This document shows positions 8,913-18,172 of a stretch of DNA of 64,000 nucleotides, piece by piece. The notes under the pieces are model-generated. The model had not been told where the DNA came from, did not search any database, and worked only from the letters and a program-made list of their open reading frames with translations. The position numbers were made by a program, and so were the translations under genes. The DNA is taken from NCBI GenBank assembly GCA_903908285.1, contig CAIVRH010000048.1, positions 186,001 through 250,000 on the forward strand. The letters run 5' to 3'. Each line of letters opens with the position of its first letter. The first letter of the stretch is position 1. Source of the DNA: an uncultured candidate division Zixibacteria bacterium (GTDB lineage: Bacteria; Zixibacteria; MSB-5A5; SM1-73).

Positions 8913-10655
8913 TCAAATCATCTGATTTACATAATCAGTCTCTTCGGGGAATAGAAGCTTGACCTTGTCTTTGTGGTATCTTTGAAAGTAGACTACAAAG
9001 GTGGAACCCTTATCCGGCTGGCTGCGGAATTCTATTCTTCCGCCCAAATTATTTACTAATCTCTGCACTATAGCTAATCCCAGTCCGGTTCCGCTCCTCT
9101 TGGTAGAAAAGAACGGGGAAAATATCTTTTCTTTCTGCTCATCGGTCATACCCTTTCCTGGATCGATTAAAGCGATGGGAATCCAGTCGGATTCTTCCGG
9201 CTCCTCTTCGCAGAAGTAAAACTGATCCATTTGATTTAAGCTCTTATCTGCAATGTGGATCTCTCCCCCCCTCTCCTCCATAGCTTCCAAAGCATTCACC
9301 AACAGATTAATCATAATCTGCTTGATCTGATTTTCCTCTCCCAAAACGTACAGAACATCCGAGGAAAGGGATCTGGTTATAGATATGGTGGATTTATATG
9401 CTGGGTGTTTCCGGACCAACTGGATGACTTCATCCAGAAGATGAACCAGTTCCACCTTGCTTAGCATCGAGGGACCAATGCGGGAATATTCAAGGAAATC
9501 CGTCAGAATCTGATTCAATCTCCCCGTCTCCTTGATGATAAGCTCAAAAAGTTTCTGGTTTTCTTCGGATAAAGAGAGTTCTTCTTTTAAAACTTCCACC
9601 GAACCGGAAATGGAAGCCAATGGATTTCGAATTTCATGAGCGATTCCGGCGGAAAGTTCGCCCACTGCGGCCAATCTGTCAGAAACCCTCATCTTTTCTT
9701 CCAACTTCATAACCTCGGTGATATCCTGAAAGATGGCAATCACCCCTGTTACTCCCCCTTTTTTATCACCTAAAAATGATGTGCTTATCCCGATCGGAAT
9801 TTTCTGCCTGCTTTTACCGTTGATATATAAAAACCCTCTGGAATCCTCCTGGCTGTATTTGATAACCTGGAGTATCTTCTCTGCCAACTCCGGCATCCTT
9901 TCTTGGAATGCCTCCCGGCAATCCTTTCCCTTTACTTCAGCCTCTGTATATCCCAAAATTTCTTCGGCGGAGCGGTTGAAATATACGATCCGGCCCCAGG
10001 CATCGACGGTGATTAGACCGCTTTTCATGTGCTTCAGAATCTCATTCGTGTCCGCCCTGATCTTGTTTAACTCCAAAGATGCATTCCACAGCTCCTCCCC
10101 TTTCACTTTCAATCTCTGGGCTAAGTATCCGCTGATAAATGCCACCAGAAAGAAGGTGCAGACGTAGAGGAAGGCTTTATAAAATGAAGCATCGCTCAGC
10201 ATTTGAAGATTTTTCAAAGAGAAATCGAAACCTTCCTCCGACAGCAGAATTATGGCATATCCCAGGCTGGATAAACTTGCCATGACCGTGCTTCCCACTA
10301 ACCGATAGATAATACTTGCAGAGAGAATGCTTAAGATAAAAAGTATCGAAAAAGGGCTGTCGATTCCACCGGTATGGTGGATTAACATGGTCTCGATAAT
10401 CGCCTCCAGGAGGAATTGCACGATCACCAGCGTACCAAACAGAAACTTCCGGGTTTTGTTCAAGCCGGAGGTGATCAACAGGAGAACGGCTAAGGTAATT
10501 ATCGAATAAAGGGTGAAGGGGAGAACAAAAATACTCGGCATATGGAAAAAGAAGACTACCACGGTCATCAGCAGAATGAATATGCAGATGCGCAGCAGTA
10601 GAAACCAGGGGAATTTGGAATATGACGATTCTGGATTAACTAAATTTTGGTTCAT
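8913..10655 (-). CDS. pilS: PilS-like membrane sensor histidine kinase (6 TM, PAS, HisKA, HATPase)
   Basis: A 580-residue kinase. Six membrane helices fill residues 18-180 and resemble the PilS sensor region, including the HHTGGIDSPF loop. A PAS domain (about 205-315) precedes HisKA with phospho-acceptor His340 in AGIAHEIRNPL, and HATPase_c follows with N-box NLLVNALEAM, G1 DPGKGM and G2 GTGLGLAIV. PilS kinases phosphorylate the NtrC-family activator PilR, which drives sigma-54 transcription of pilin genes. No regulator gene adjoins; the NtrC-type gene at 61340-62701 is a candidate partner. It is the last gene of the pilBTC cluster, 347 bp after pilC. Confidence 0.85.
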   Translation of the reverse strand: MNQNLVNPESSYSKFPWFLLLRICIFILLMTVVVFFFHMPSIFVLPFTLYSIITLAVLLLITSGLNKTRKFLFGTLVIVQFLLEAIIETMLIHHTGGIDSPFSILFILSILSASIIYRLVGSTVMASLSSLGYAIILLSEEGFDFSLKNLQMLSDASFYKAFLYVCTFFLVAFISGYLAQRLKVKGEELWNASLELNKIRADTNEILKHMKSGLITVDAWGRIVYFNRSAEEILGYTEAEVKGKDCREAFQERMPELAEKILQVIKYSQEDSRGFLYINGKSRQKIPIGISTSFLGDKKGGVTGVIAIFQDITEVMKLEEKMRVSDRLAAVGELSAGIAHEIRNPLASISGSVEVLKEELSLSEENQKLFELIIKETGRLNQILTDFLEYSRIGPSMLSKVELVHLLDEVIQLVRKHPAYKSTISITRSLSSDVLYVLGEENQIKQIMINLLVNALEAMEERGGEIHIADKSLNQMDQFYFCEEEPEESDWIPIALIDPGKGMTDEQKEKIFSPFFSTKRSGTGLGLAIVQRLVNNLGGRIEFRSQPDKGSTFVVYFQRYHKDKVKLLFPEETDYVNQMI

Positions 10656-10917
10656 ATGCGCGTACCGTTTTCTTTTCCCTTTTGCCCTTTCATTTCTAAA
10701 AGTGGCAGAGAAGTAAGGGATTAAGGTGGGGAACGGATGTCAGCATGATTGCTGCTGTTTTATAAATACATTTTTGTCATGCGAGCTAAGGGGTTACTTG
10801 GTTATGTTCTCATACTTTTAAGGAAACTCGGTCTCTGATTTAATTTGGGTATATATCTGTTGACCCTTGCCGGTTTGGTTTTCTTATTTATGAAACGGTT
10901 GAACCCATCATAAAGTA

Positions 10918-10944
10918 ACACCACTGCAGTAAAAGCAGTGGTGT
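10918..10944 (-). terminator. Probable terminator after pilC
   Basis: ACACCACTGC and GCAGTGGTGT form a perfect 10-bp stem with a 7-nt loop, 58 bases after the pilC stop. On the - strand it is followed by TTACTTTAT, a weak T-tract. The rest of the 347-bp pilC-pilS gap holds only a 66-codon frame that runs through this hairpin and is rejected as a gene. Confidence 0.6.
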
Positions 10945-11002
10945 ACTTGATTTTGGGTGGAAAATAGCGTAGTTTGATTCCGGCAAATTCGGATGGGATC
11001 AA

Positions 11003-12202
11003 TCAGCTTATTTTCCCTATAATCTCGAACATGGGCAAATACATGGAAATCATGATGCCCCCGATTACGATTCCCATGAATACTATTATTACCGGCTCGA
11101 TGATGGAGGTTAAAGCTGCTACCGCGGCATCCACCTCCTCATCATAGAAATCCGCTATTTTGGAAAGCATCTCGTCTAAGCCTCCGGTCTTTTCCCCTAC
11201 CGAAATCATCTGGGTAACCATGGGCGGGAACACTCCACACGCCTTCAGTGGCGCAGTAATGGTCTCTCCCTCCGCTATGGAGAGGACTGATCTTTTGATT
11301 GCATCGTGTATCACCCGGTTGCCCGAGGCACGGGCGGTGATTTCCAGGGCTTGCAAAATGGGAACTCCGGATGAGATGAGAGTGCCCAATGTCCGAGAAA
11401 ATCTGGCTATTGAGCTTTTCTTGATTAGATCTCCGATCAGTGGAATTCTAAGCTTGGCTTTGTCCACGTTGAGCCGCCCTTTGTCTGTCCGAGAATAGAA
11501 CTTATAGGCAATCACCGCTAGAATCAACAATACGACACCGGTCAAGATGTTATGGCGAAGGAAACCGCTTAAGGAGAGGATAAATTTGGTAGGGGCGGGC
11601 AATTCCGCTCCCAAACCCGCAAACATCTTGGCGAAAACCGGGACTATATAGGTCAACATGATAAAGGTGACCCCGATAGCCACTGTCATCACTACTGCCG
11701 GATATATCATTGCGCCTTTAACCTTGCGGGTAAGAGCATCGGCCTTTTCTCTGTAACCGGCCAGCCTCATCAAAATGACGTCCAAAGCTCCGCCGATCTC
11801 ACCGGCATCCACCATGTTAACGAACAAATCATCAAACACCTTTTTATGTTTGGACAAAGCTTCAGCTAAGGTGGTACCTGCTTGTACGCTTTCCTTAATC
11901 TGTCCGACTATCTTTCTCAAGTTTACTGATTCCATCTGTTGGGATAATATCTCCAGACACTGAACCATGGGCAGTCCAGCTGCGATCATGGTGGCAAATT
12001 GCCGGGTGAAACGGGATATATGCACTTTCTTGATGCCCGTGCCAATCCTCAAGCTTATCTGAGAAGGCTTGGTTGCGACCTGAGAAACTAAAATCTTTTT
12101 GCTTCTCAATATCCTTTCCAGTTCAGCACGGTCCCTTACCTTCAACTCACCGGCAACTTGAGTCCCGGCCAATGTTTTTCCCTTATAGGTGAAAACTGGC
12201 AA
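11003..12202 (-). CDS. pilC: Type IV pilus inner-membrane platform protein PilC
   Basis: A 399-residue member of the type II secretion F family. Two homologous T2SSF domains (about residues 68-190 and 270-392) are separated by and end in membrane helices, giving three in all. Motifs such as ISRFTRQFATMIAAGLPM and FSRTLGTLISSGVPILQALE are typical. PilC is the inner-membrane base on which PilB and PilT act. It follows pilT by 146 bp and shares its orientation. Confidence 0.94.
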   Translation of the reverse strand: MPVFTYKGKTLAGTQVAGELKVRDRAELERILRSKKILVSQVATKPSQISLRIGTGIKKVHISRFTRQFATMIAAGLPMVQCLEILSQQMESVNLRKIVGQIKESVQAGTTLAEALSKHKKVFDDLFVNMVDAGEIGGALDVILMRLAGYREKADALTRKVKGAMIYPAVVMTVAIGVTFIMLTYIVPVFAKMFAGLGAELPAPTKFILSLSGFLRHNILTGVVLLILAVIAYKFYSRTDKGRLNVDKAKLRIPLIGDLIKKSSIARFSRTLGTLISSGVPILQALEITARASGNRVIHDAIKRSVLSIAEGETITAPLKACGVFPPMVTQMISVGEKTGGLDEMLSKIADFYDEEVDAAVAALTSIIEPVIIVFMGIVIGGIMISMYLPMFEIIGKIS

Positions 12203-12348
12203 CCTGTCCTCCTTCCTTTTACAAAAATCCTTTAAACCGAATTTGAAGTCCCTTCATTCATGGCTTAATATTTATGTTGGTGTATTTTCCGATCTGCAAA
12301 ACAAACTCTTTTCTGGTTCTGATTCTACCTACCTCATCCGCTGGATGT

Positions 12349-13443
12349 TCATACCTCGACGGTAAGCCCGCGCTGGTTTATCTCGGCTTTTCTAGCCAAA
12401 AGTTCATTCAGCTCTTGAATGTTGGAGCTTCTTCCCAAAGCGTCGCCTAAAGTAATCTTATGCTTTAAATAGAGCTCAGCTAAGGATTGATTCATGGTTT
12501 TCATTCCGTATTTCTGTCCTGCTTGCATCAGGCTGTAAATTTGGTGGATCTTGTCGTCCCGAACGACCGCTCTGATTGCCGGTGTGCAAATCATGACCTC
12601 CAAAGCCAAGACCCGTCCGCCTCCGATCTTGGGAATCAGCTGTTGACTTACCACCGCCTGCATAACGAAGGAAACGGTTACCCGCACCTGTTCCTGCTGA
12701 TTGTTGGGGAAAACGTCAATGATTCGGTTGATCGATTCTACGCAGGAGTTGGTGTGTAAGGTGGCAAAAGCTAAGTGTCCGGTCTCGGAAATGTTTAAGG
12801 TTGATTCCATGGTTTCCAGATCTCTCATCTCTCCCACCATCACCACATCCGGATCCTCCCTCAAGGCGTATTTCAGAGCGCTGGCAAAGGAGCTGGTGTC
12901 GGCGAACACTTCCCTCTGGTTGATCAAAGATGAATTATGCCGGTGAAGATATTCGATGGGATCCTCCACGGTAAGAATATGGCAGTGCCTCTCCTGATTG
13001 ATCTTGTTGATTAAGGCGGCTAAGGTAGTGGATTTTCCGCTCCCCGTGGGACCGGTCACCAGCACCAAACCTCGCGGCAAATTGGCCAGGTCCGCCACCA
13101 CCTTGGGTACGCCCAACTCCTCGAAGCTGGGGATGTGGAAAGGAATCTGCCTTAAAGCCACCGCCACGTTACCCCGCTGAATGAAGACATTACACCGGAA
13201 GCGGCTTAAATGCTCAATGCCGAAGGACAAATCCAGCTCGCTTTTCTCCTCGAACTTCTGTTTCTGTTTTTCATTCATGATGCTGTAAGCCAGCTTCTTG
13301 GTGTCTTCTGCGTTCAGTATGTCGTAATCGGTCTTGACCAATTTTCCGTCTACTCTCAACTGGGGCGGTGAACCGACAGTCAGATGAAGATCGGATGAGT
13401 TTTTCTTTACCATCAACTCCAGAAGTTCTCGTAAGGTAACCAT
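12349..13443 (-). CDS. pilT: Pilus retraction ATPase PilT
   Basis: A 364-residue hexameric ATPase that powers pilus retraction and twitching. It shows Walker A GPTGSGKS (131-138), the Asp box in ILTVEDPIEYLH, Walker B around VVMVGEMRDLETM, the His box HLAFATLHTNS, and an AIRNLIRE-like motif (AIRAVVRDDK, 289-298) that distinguishes PilT from PilB. It lies between pilB and pilC in the common pilBTC arrangement. Confidence 0.95.
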   Translation of the reverse strand: MVTLRELLELMVKKNSSDLHLTVGSPPQLRVDGKLVKTDYDILNAEDTKKLAYSIMNEKQKQKFEEKSELDLSFGIEHLSRFRCNVFIQRGNVAVALRQIPFHIPSFEELGVPKVVADLANLPRGLVLVTGPTGSGKSTTLAALINKINQERHCHILTVEDPIEYLHRHNSSLINQREVFADTSSFASALKYALREDPDVVMVGEMRDLETMESTLNISETGHLAFATLHTNSCVESINRIIDVFPNNQQEQVRVTVSFVMQAVVSQQLIPKIGGGRVLALEVMICTPAIRAVVRDDKIHQIYSLMQAGQKYGMKTMNQSLAELYLKHKITLGDALGRSSNIQELNELLARKAEINQRGLTVEV

Positions 13444-13568
13444 TTTATGCTCCGGTTTTCTCCTCTTTTAAACAAAAGAAATGAGGCTCTTTAATATTAT
13501 CGACTGGTTAGATTGATTCTTAAATATATGGTTTTTTTCTCCCGGGTGGAAATTTCATTCAATAAGCC

Positions 13569-15263
13569 TCATAAAGCCGTTACCGCCAAGACCTCCGCCA
13601 CCGTGGTGACGCCATGCTTTAGCTTTTCCAAGGCGGCGGTTCTTAAAGTAAGCATACCTTCGGTAATGGCTTGTTGTCGTATGTCCATGCTGGAGGCTTT
13701 ATCTAAGATCATCCTTTCAATAGCCGGGCTCATGGGCATCACCTCGAAAATACCGATTCTTCCTGAATAACCTGTATTATTACATTCGTTACATCCTTTT
13801 CCCTCATAAATTTTATGGTCTTGGATATCATTCTCGGTCAGTCCCAGCACCTGTAAAGTCTCGGGCGTGAGTTTTGTCTCCTGCCTGCAATTAGTGCAGA
13901 CCTTACGCACCATTCTTTGCGCCATGACCAATCTGACGCAGGAAGCTACCAGATAGCTGGGGATGCTCATGTCGATCAATCGGTCAATAGTGCTGGGGGC
14001 ATCATTGGTATGCAGAGTGGAAAAAACCAGGTGCCCGGTTAGAGCGGCTCGTACTGCAATCTCCGCGGTTTCACCATCTCTTATCTCTCCGACCATGACC
14101 ACGTCCGGATCCTGTCTTAAAAAGGACCTCAAGGCGGAAGCAAAAGTCAATCCGATCTCACTTTTCACCGCCACTTGATTTATCCCTTCAAAATTGAACT
14201 CTACCGGATCTTCTGCCGTCATGATATTTATATCAATAGTATTAATCTGTTTTAAGGCAGAATACAGGGTGGTGGTTTTTCCGCTTCCGGTGGGACCGGT
14301 TACCAGGATCATACCATAAGGGAGATGGATGGCTTTGTCAAATTCGGCTAAAGATGATTCGGCGAATCCCAGTTTAGTCAAATCCACGTTGACGCTTCTC
14401 GGGTCCAGTATTCGCATCACCACCTTTTCGCCAAAAATAGTGGGGAGCACTGATACTCGCAAATCCACCGCCCGATCGCCAAATTTGACTTTTATCCTGC
14501 CGTCCTGCGGTAATCTTCTTTCGGAGATGTCCAAATCCGCCATGATTTTGACCCGGGAGACTATTGCCGCCCGGTATTTGAAAGGCAAAGGGGACATCTC
14601 CTGCAGATCCCCATCCAGTCTATATCTGACCCGGATTCTCTTCTCGTAAGTTTCCAGATGAATGTCCGAACAACCCCGGCGGATGGCATCCCCGATGATG
14701 GAATCCACCAGCTTGACCAAAGGTCTGTCCTGCACCTGCGCTCTTAGATCCTGCTCGTTAACCGCTTCATCGTTCTCGTCGATTACCTCCAGATCCTCCT
14801 CTTTCATCCCTTTCAATATCTCGGTGATACCCGCGGCATCCCGGTAGTAATTTTCAATCGCTTTCTGAATGGCTTTTTCCGGGCTTATCACCGGCTGCAC
14901 CGAGCATCCGGTGATGAATTTTACCGCATCCAGCACATAGATATTATTGGGATCGGAGATAGCTACAATCAGAGTTTTCCCCAGCTTGCCTACGGCGATA
15001 ACGTTGAATTTCCTGGCAATATCCATCGGGATCATCTTGACCACTTCCGGATTCAGCTCGATATCGGAAAGCCTTAAGGCTCCGATATTCAACTGCTTGC
15101 CGATGAATTCGGACAGTTCATCCTCGTTGCTGATGATTCCCATCCGGATCAGAATATTCCCTAATTTCTCATCGCTCTTTTTCTGCAGGTCCAAAGCCTG
15201 GGTTAGCTGTTCCTCCGATATTTTGCCGGCTTTGACCAGCATATCTCCTAATTCACGTGACAT
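13569..15263 (-). CDS. pilB: Pilus extension ATPase PilB
   Basis: A 564-residue GspE/PilB-type ATPase. The N-terminal MshEN-type domain (first 140 residues) often binds c-di-GMP in this family. The core has Walker A GPTGSGKT (about 323-330), Asp box MTAEDPVEF, Walker B MVGEIRDGETAEI and His box HLVFSTLHTND. A four-cysteine zinc motif (CTNC...CNEC) lies near the C-terminus. A longer frame reaching 15428 is open, but this ATG gives the usual MSRELGDMLVKAG start, has AGGA about nine bases ahead, and avoids overlapping the upstream gene. Confidence 0.94.
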   Translation of the reverse strand: MSRELGDMLVKAGKISEEQLTQALDLQKKSDEKLGNILIRMGIISNEDELSEFIGKQLNIGALRLSDIELNPEVVKMIPMDIARKFNVIAVGKLGKTLIVAISDPNNIYVLDAVKFITGCSVQPVISPEKAIQKAIENYYRDAAGITEILKGMKEEDLEVIDENDEAVNEQDLRAQVQDRPLVKLVDSIIGDAIRRGCSDIHLETYEKRIRVRYRLDGDLQEMSPLPFKYRAAIVSRVKIMADLDISERRLPQDGRIKVKFGDRAVDLRVSVLPTIFGEKVVMRILDPRSVNVDLTKLGFAESSLAEFDKAIHLPYGMILVTGPTGSGKTTTLYSALKQINTIDINIMTAEDPVEFNFEGINQVAVKSEIGLTFASALRSFLRQDPDVVMVGEIRDGETAEIAVRAALTGHLVFSTLHTNDAPSTIDRLIDMSIPSYLVASCVRLVMAQRMVRKVCTNCRQETKLTPETLQVLGLTENDIQDHKIYEGKGCNECNNTGYSGRIGIFEVMPMSPAIERMILDKASSMDIRQQAITEGMLTLRTAALEKLKHGVTTVAEVLAVTAL

Positions 15264-15345
15264 GGGCTTTTTCCTATATATCTGGATCGCACTGATTGTG
15301 ACCTGGTTTGATCTTAGATGACCGAAACCATCCGATGGAAACAGC

Positions 15346-15852
15346 TTAAGTTTTATCGGAAAAGATGTCGTCCAGTCTGGTTTCGACCGAGGCTGCATAT
15401 TCAGAATCTGTTTCAGGTCTGTTCTCACTTTCGGTCCGGTTTTCTTCCGGTTTTTCAGAAGATAGAACCTGATTTAGACTTTCCGAAACCTCTTTGGCAT
15501 AGAGCCGGACCATACCGATGGTGGTCCGGTCGTCAAAGATAACAGCCAGAATGGTCCTTTCTCCCACCAGAGAGATATGAATGTGATCCTTTTTCCCCTG
15601 ATGGAAAAGTACGGAAAACTCCGGTTCTCCCACCAGCCGGGCGATTTCCCGGGTGGAGGCAAAACTACCCGCTAAAAGTGCAGCCAATGCAGTGGTGTCT
15701 AAAGATTGAGTAAAACCCTGACGGGTGATTAAATGACCATCCTTATCCACCAATAGAACGCACTTGGCTTGAGCGTCCTTGATCAGCCGCCTTAGAGTTT
15801 TCTCTATTTGCTCGATTTGTTCTTCATAAATCACCAGATCGTCCTGTTTCAA
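15346..15852 (-). CDS. MglB-like Roadblock/LC7 protein
   Basis: A 168-residue protein with a Roadblock/LC7 fold over about residues 12-128 (CVLLVDKDGHLITRQG, LAALLAGSFASTREIARL) and a polar acidic C-terminal tail. It lies between an MglA GTPase and pilB, as expected of MglB, the GTPase-activating partner of MglA that sets cell polarity. The family assignment is firm; the MglB identity is inferred from size and neighbour. It is the Roadblock protein nearest mglA on the downstream side, 20 bp away. Confidence 0.8.
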   Translation of the reverse strand: MKQDDLVIYEEQIEQIEKTLRRLIKDAQAKCVLLVDKDGHLITRQGFTQSLDTTALAALLAGSFASTREIARLVGEPEFSVLFHQGKKDHIHISLVGERTILAVIFDDRTTIGMVRLYAKEVSESLNQVLSSEKPEENRTESENRPETDSEYAASVETRLDDIFSDKT

Positions 15853-15872
15853 TTTAACACCTCCGCTTGATT

Positions 15873-16844
15873 CTACCGTTTGAACAACTGCTTAAAGAAT
15901 CGCCATAAAAAGAATCCTTTTGGCTTGGTCCTTTTACCGGCGGACCAGCTGATTAAAGTGGGACCTGCTTTCGTAACCGGCATCTCCGCCTTCATTTGAT
16001 TTCCCCCGGTTATTTCTCCGATCTTAAGTTCAACTCCCGGTTGGGTCTTTTCCAGAGCTATTAGTGGTTGGGGGATGATCTCTTCAGGGATGGGTGCTGG
16101 TTTTTCTTCAACCAGAGTGATGACGGTTGAAGTCGGTTGGCTTTCGACCGGAACGGATGAATCAGCAACTACGGTCATTTGTTCACCCAAAGGAATTTGA
16201 GATACGCCCGCTGGATGGGTTTCTTCCTCTTTAATCTCAATTTCCCTCTTCGGAAACAACTGTTTACGCTTAGCCTGATCCAGGACCAGCTTGCTGATGC
16301 ATTTCAAGGTATCAAATACGCCCGCTCCCCGGACAGCCACGGCTTCATAGAAAGGAAGCCCCTGGGGATTCAAGGCTTTCTCTAGCTCTTCCACCGGAAT
16401 GATCGGAGTTAAGTCTCTCTTGTTGTATTGCAGCACCAGTGGCATTTTATTTAGATTATATCCGTATTCGAGTAAATTCTCCACCAGGTTCTGGTAGCTT
16501 TCCAGGTTTTCATCCATTTTGGATTTCTGGGAGTCTGCCACAAAAACCAAGCCGTCAACTCCCCTCAAGACCAGCTTTCGAGTGGCATTGTAATAAACCT
16601 GTCCGGGAACGGTATAAAGTTGAAACTTGGTGGAAAAGCCATGTACTTTGCCGATGTTTACCGGAAGGAAATCGAAGTAAAGGGTTCTATCCTGGTCCGT
16701 GGCTAAGGAGATCAGTTCCCCTCTGGTTTGGGGGGGGATCTTTTGATGGACATATTGCAGATTAGTGGTTTTCCCGGAGAGTCCCGGTCCGTAATAAACG
16801 ATCTTGCACGATATCTCCTTAAAGGCATAGTTTATGGATGCCAT
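15873..16844 (-). CDS. mglA: MglA-type Ras-like GTPase with a C-terminal extension
   Basis: Residues 1-195 match MglA: P-loop GPGLSGKT (19-26), TVPGQ at 78-82 in place of the Ras DxxGQ, FVADSQ, and NKRD (141-144). MglA switches between GTP- and GDP-bound states and recruits motility machinery to a cell pole. Classical MglA ends near residue 195; here about 128 residues follow, Pro/Glu/Thr-rich, ending in a basic aromatic tail (KGFFLWRFFKQLFKR) that could bind membrane. That extension is the unusual part. It is flanked on both sides by Roadblock genes and oriented with pilBTC. Confidence 0.92.
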   Translation of the reverse strand: MASINYAFKEISCKIVYYGPGLSGKTTNLQYVHQKIPPQTRGELISLATDQDRTLYFDFLPVNIGKVHGFSTKFQLYTVPGQVYYNATRKLVLRGVDGLVFVADSQKSKMDENLESYQNLVENLLEYGYNLNKMPLVLQYNKRDLTPIIPVEELEKALNPQGLPFYEAVAVRGAGVFDTLKCISKLVLDQAKRKQLFPKREIEIKEEETHPAGVSQIPLGEQMTVVADSSVPVESQPTSTVITLVEEKPAPIPEEIIPQPLIALEKTQPGVELKIGEITGGNQMKAEMPVTKAGPTLISWSAGKRTKPKGFFLWRFFKQLFKR

Positions 16845-16876
16845 CTTCTCTCTCCCAAAGATAACCTCGATCCTTT

Positions 16877-17227
16877 TTAAGCGGACTTCTGGGCAACCTT
16901 TATCTTTTCCGCTGCATTTTTAATCTCCAACCGAACCAGTCCCACATTTACCTGAGGATCAGTGGTAACTGCCAAAATCCCAATCCCAACTTCAGTTAGA
17001 AACAGTTTCCCTTTGCTGGCTTCTACGGTTATCTGTTTCAGATTTTCGTTGGAAAGACGCTCCATCGACTTTTTGACTATATCCACAATGGAAGCAGCCG
17101 AGGCTCCCACAGCTTCGTCCTGAAGATTATCTTTCAAATCAGCAGCGATAACGATTCCGTCTTTTCCCACGATCATACTGCCATTGATTCCGGTGGTTCT
17201 GTTCAACTCTTCCAATATCTGGAACAT
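16877..17227 (-). CDS. Stand-alone Roadblock/LC7 protein
   Basis: A 116-residue single-domain Roadblock/LC7 protein (IVGKDGIVIAADL, EAVGASAASIVDIVKKS, VGIGILAVTTDPQVNVGLV). Such proteins dimerise and act as regulators or scaffolds of small GTPases. It starts one base before the end of the upstream membrane-Roadblock gene's spacer and lies 32 bp before mglA, so the genes are probably co-transcribed. It may be a second GAP-like or escort partner of MglA; its specific role is unknown. Confidence 0.82.
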   Translation of the reverse strand: MFQILEELNRTTGINGSMIVGKDGIVIAADLKDNLQDEAVGASAASIVDIVKKSMERLSNENLKQITVEASKGKLFLTEVGIGILAVTTDPQVNVGLVRLEIKNAAEKIKVAQKSA

Positions 17228-17228
17228 A

Positions 17229-18161
17229 TCACCCCTCCACAGCTTTTAGTATATTTTCCTGGTACTTTTCGGCAAGAAACCTCTTTGTGGCTAACAGGGA
17301 CTGCATTATCCGGACCGAAAGCAGTTCGCCCGTGCTATTATCCGCCACCACCACCAATAGAAAACGGTCTATCTGATTTAAGGAAATCCATAGTGCAGAT
17401 GTGTGAATGTTGATTCGCTCCGAGCTTTTTCCTCCCATTTTCTCCAACACCTGATCATTTACTTCCTTCAGGCACAGGGCATAAGAAGCAACCGTTTCTG
17501 TGTCCTGATCAGAAGAAGCATCCCCAGCCACCACCAAACCTTCTTCATCCACCAATAAGGCTGCTTTCACTCCGGAGTATTCTTTAATGTAATGCAGAAT
17601 GCTTTCCAGATTGTCAACTCTGGTAATCTTCAGCTCTTTTTCTCCTGCCACCATACCTCTCCCCGTCAGTTTGTCCGTTAAAATCCTTCCTTGAGGAGGA
17701 GATAGAGAAAAAGCATCCAAAGCTATTTTCGGGAGTTGAGTAGGCTCCTGTTCCTCTTTTTCGGTTTTTTTCATAAAGCCTCCCAAAATGGACTTAAGCA
17801 CGAAAGGAGATATAAAAGCTTGAATAATAAAGGCTGGAGTAAATTGATACACCCCTGACGTCAGGGCAGAGGAAAGTGATTGTGACAGCATGATCATAAG
17901 AAAAAGTGTAAAACCCAATCCCAATACAATCCGGTAAACTAAAGTCAGCATGATACAGGCAATCATTTGCTGGGCAGACGGTCTATGGAGGGCTATGTAT
18001 AATATTAGCGTATACCAGCCTAATTCTACTGTAAAGTGCAAAAAGAGGGAGGAATTCCAGTTTAATCCGAAGTCTCTGGGGAATAATATCAAAGGAATCA
18101 CCATGATGAAAAGGGAGACTAAAATGATTCCTCTTAATTCCCTTCTATATTCTACATTCAC
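17229..18161 (-). CDS. Integral membrane protein with C-terminal Roadblock/LC7 domain
   Basis: The first 145 residues hold about four to five membrane helices and the C-terminal part (about 185-305) is a Roadblock/LC7 domain (AALLVDEEGLVVAGDASSDQ, ETVASYALCLKEVN). Fusion of this domain to a polytopic membrane domain would tether the GTPase regulator to the inner membrane. It is packed one base from the next gene and 11 bp from the TPR-Roadblock gene. I do not recognise the membrane part as a known family. Confidence 0.75.
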   Translation of the reverse strand: MNVEYRRELRGIILVSLFIMVIPLILFPRDFGLNWNSSLFLHFTVELGWYTLILYIALHRPSAQQMIACIMLTLVYRIVLGLGFTLFLMIMLSQSLSSALTSGVYQFTPAFIIQAFISPFVLKSILGGFMKKTEKEEQEPTQLPKIALDAFSLSPPQGRILTDKLTGRGMVAGEKELKITRVDNLESILHYIKEYSGVKAALLVDEEGLVVAGDASSDQDTETVASYALCLKEVNDQVLEKMGGKSSERINIHTSALWISLNQIDRFLLVVVADNSTGELLSVRIMQSLLATKRFLAEKYQENILKAVEG

Positions 18162-18172
18162 CTTTCCCCCTT

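Noticed and set aside
10802-11002. A 66-codon - strand frame immediately after pilC
   Set aside because: It runs through a perfect 10-bp terminator-like hairpin and has no recognisable similarity; its start abuts the pilC stop by chance.
15264-15428. A 55-residue N-terminal extension of PilB
   Set aside because: It overlaps the MglB-like gene, lacks conserved sequence, and the internal ATG has a ribosome-binding site and the family N-terminus.
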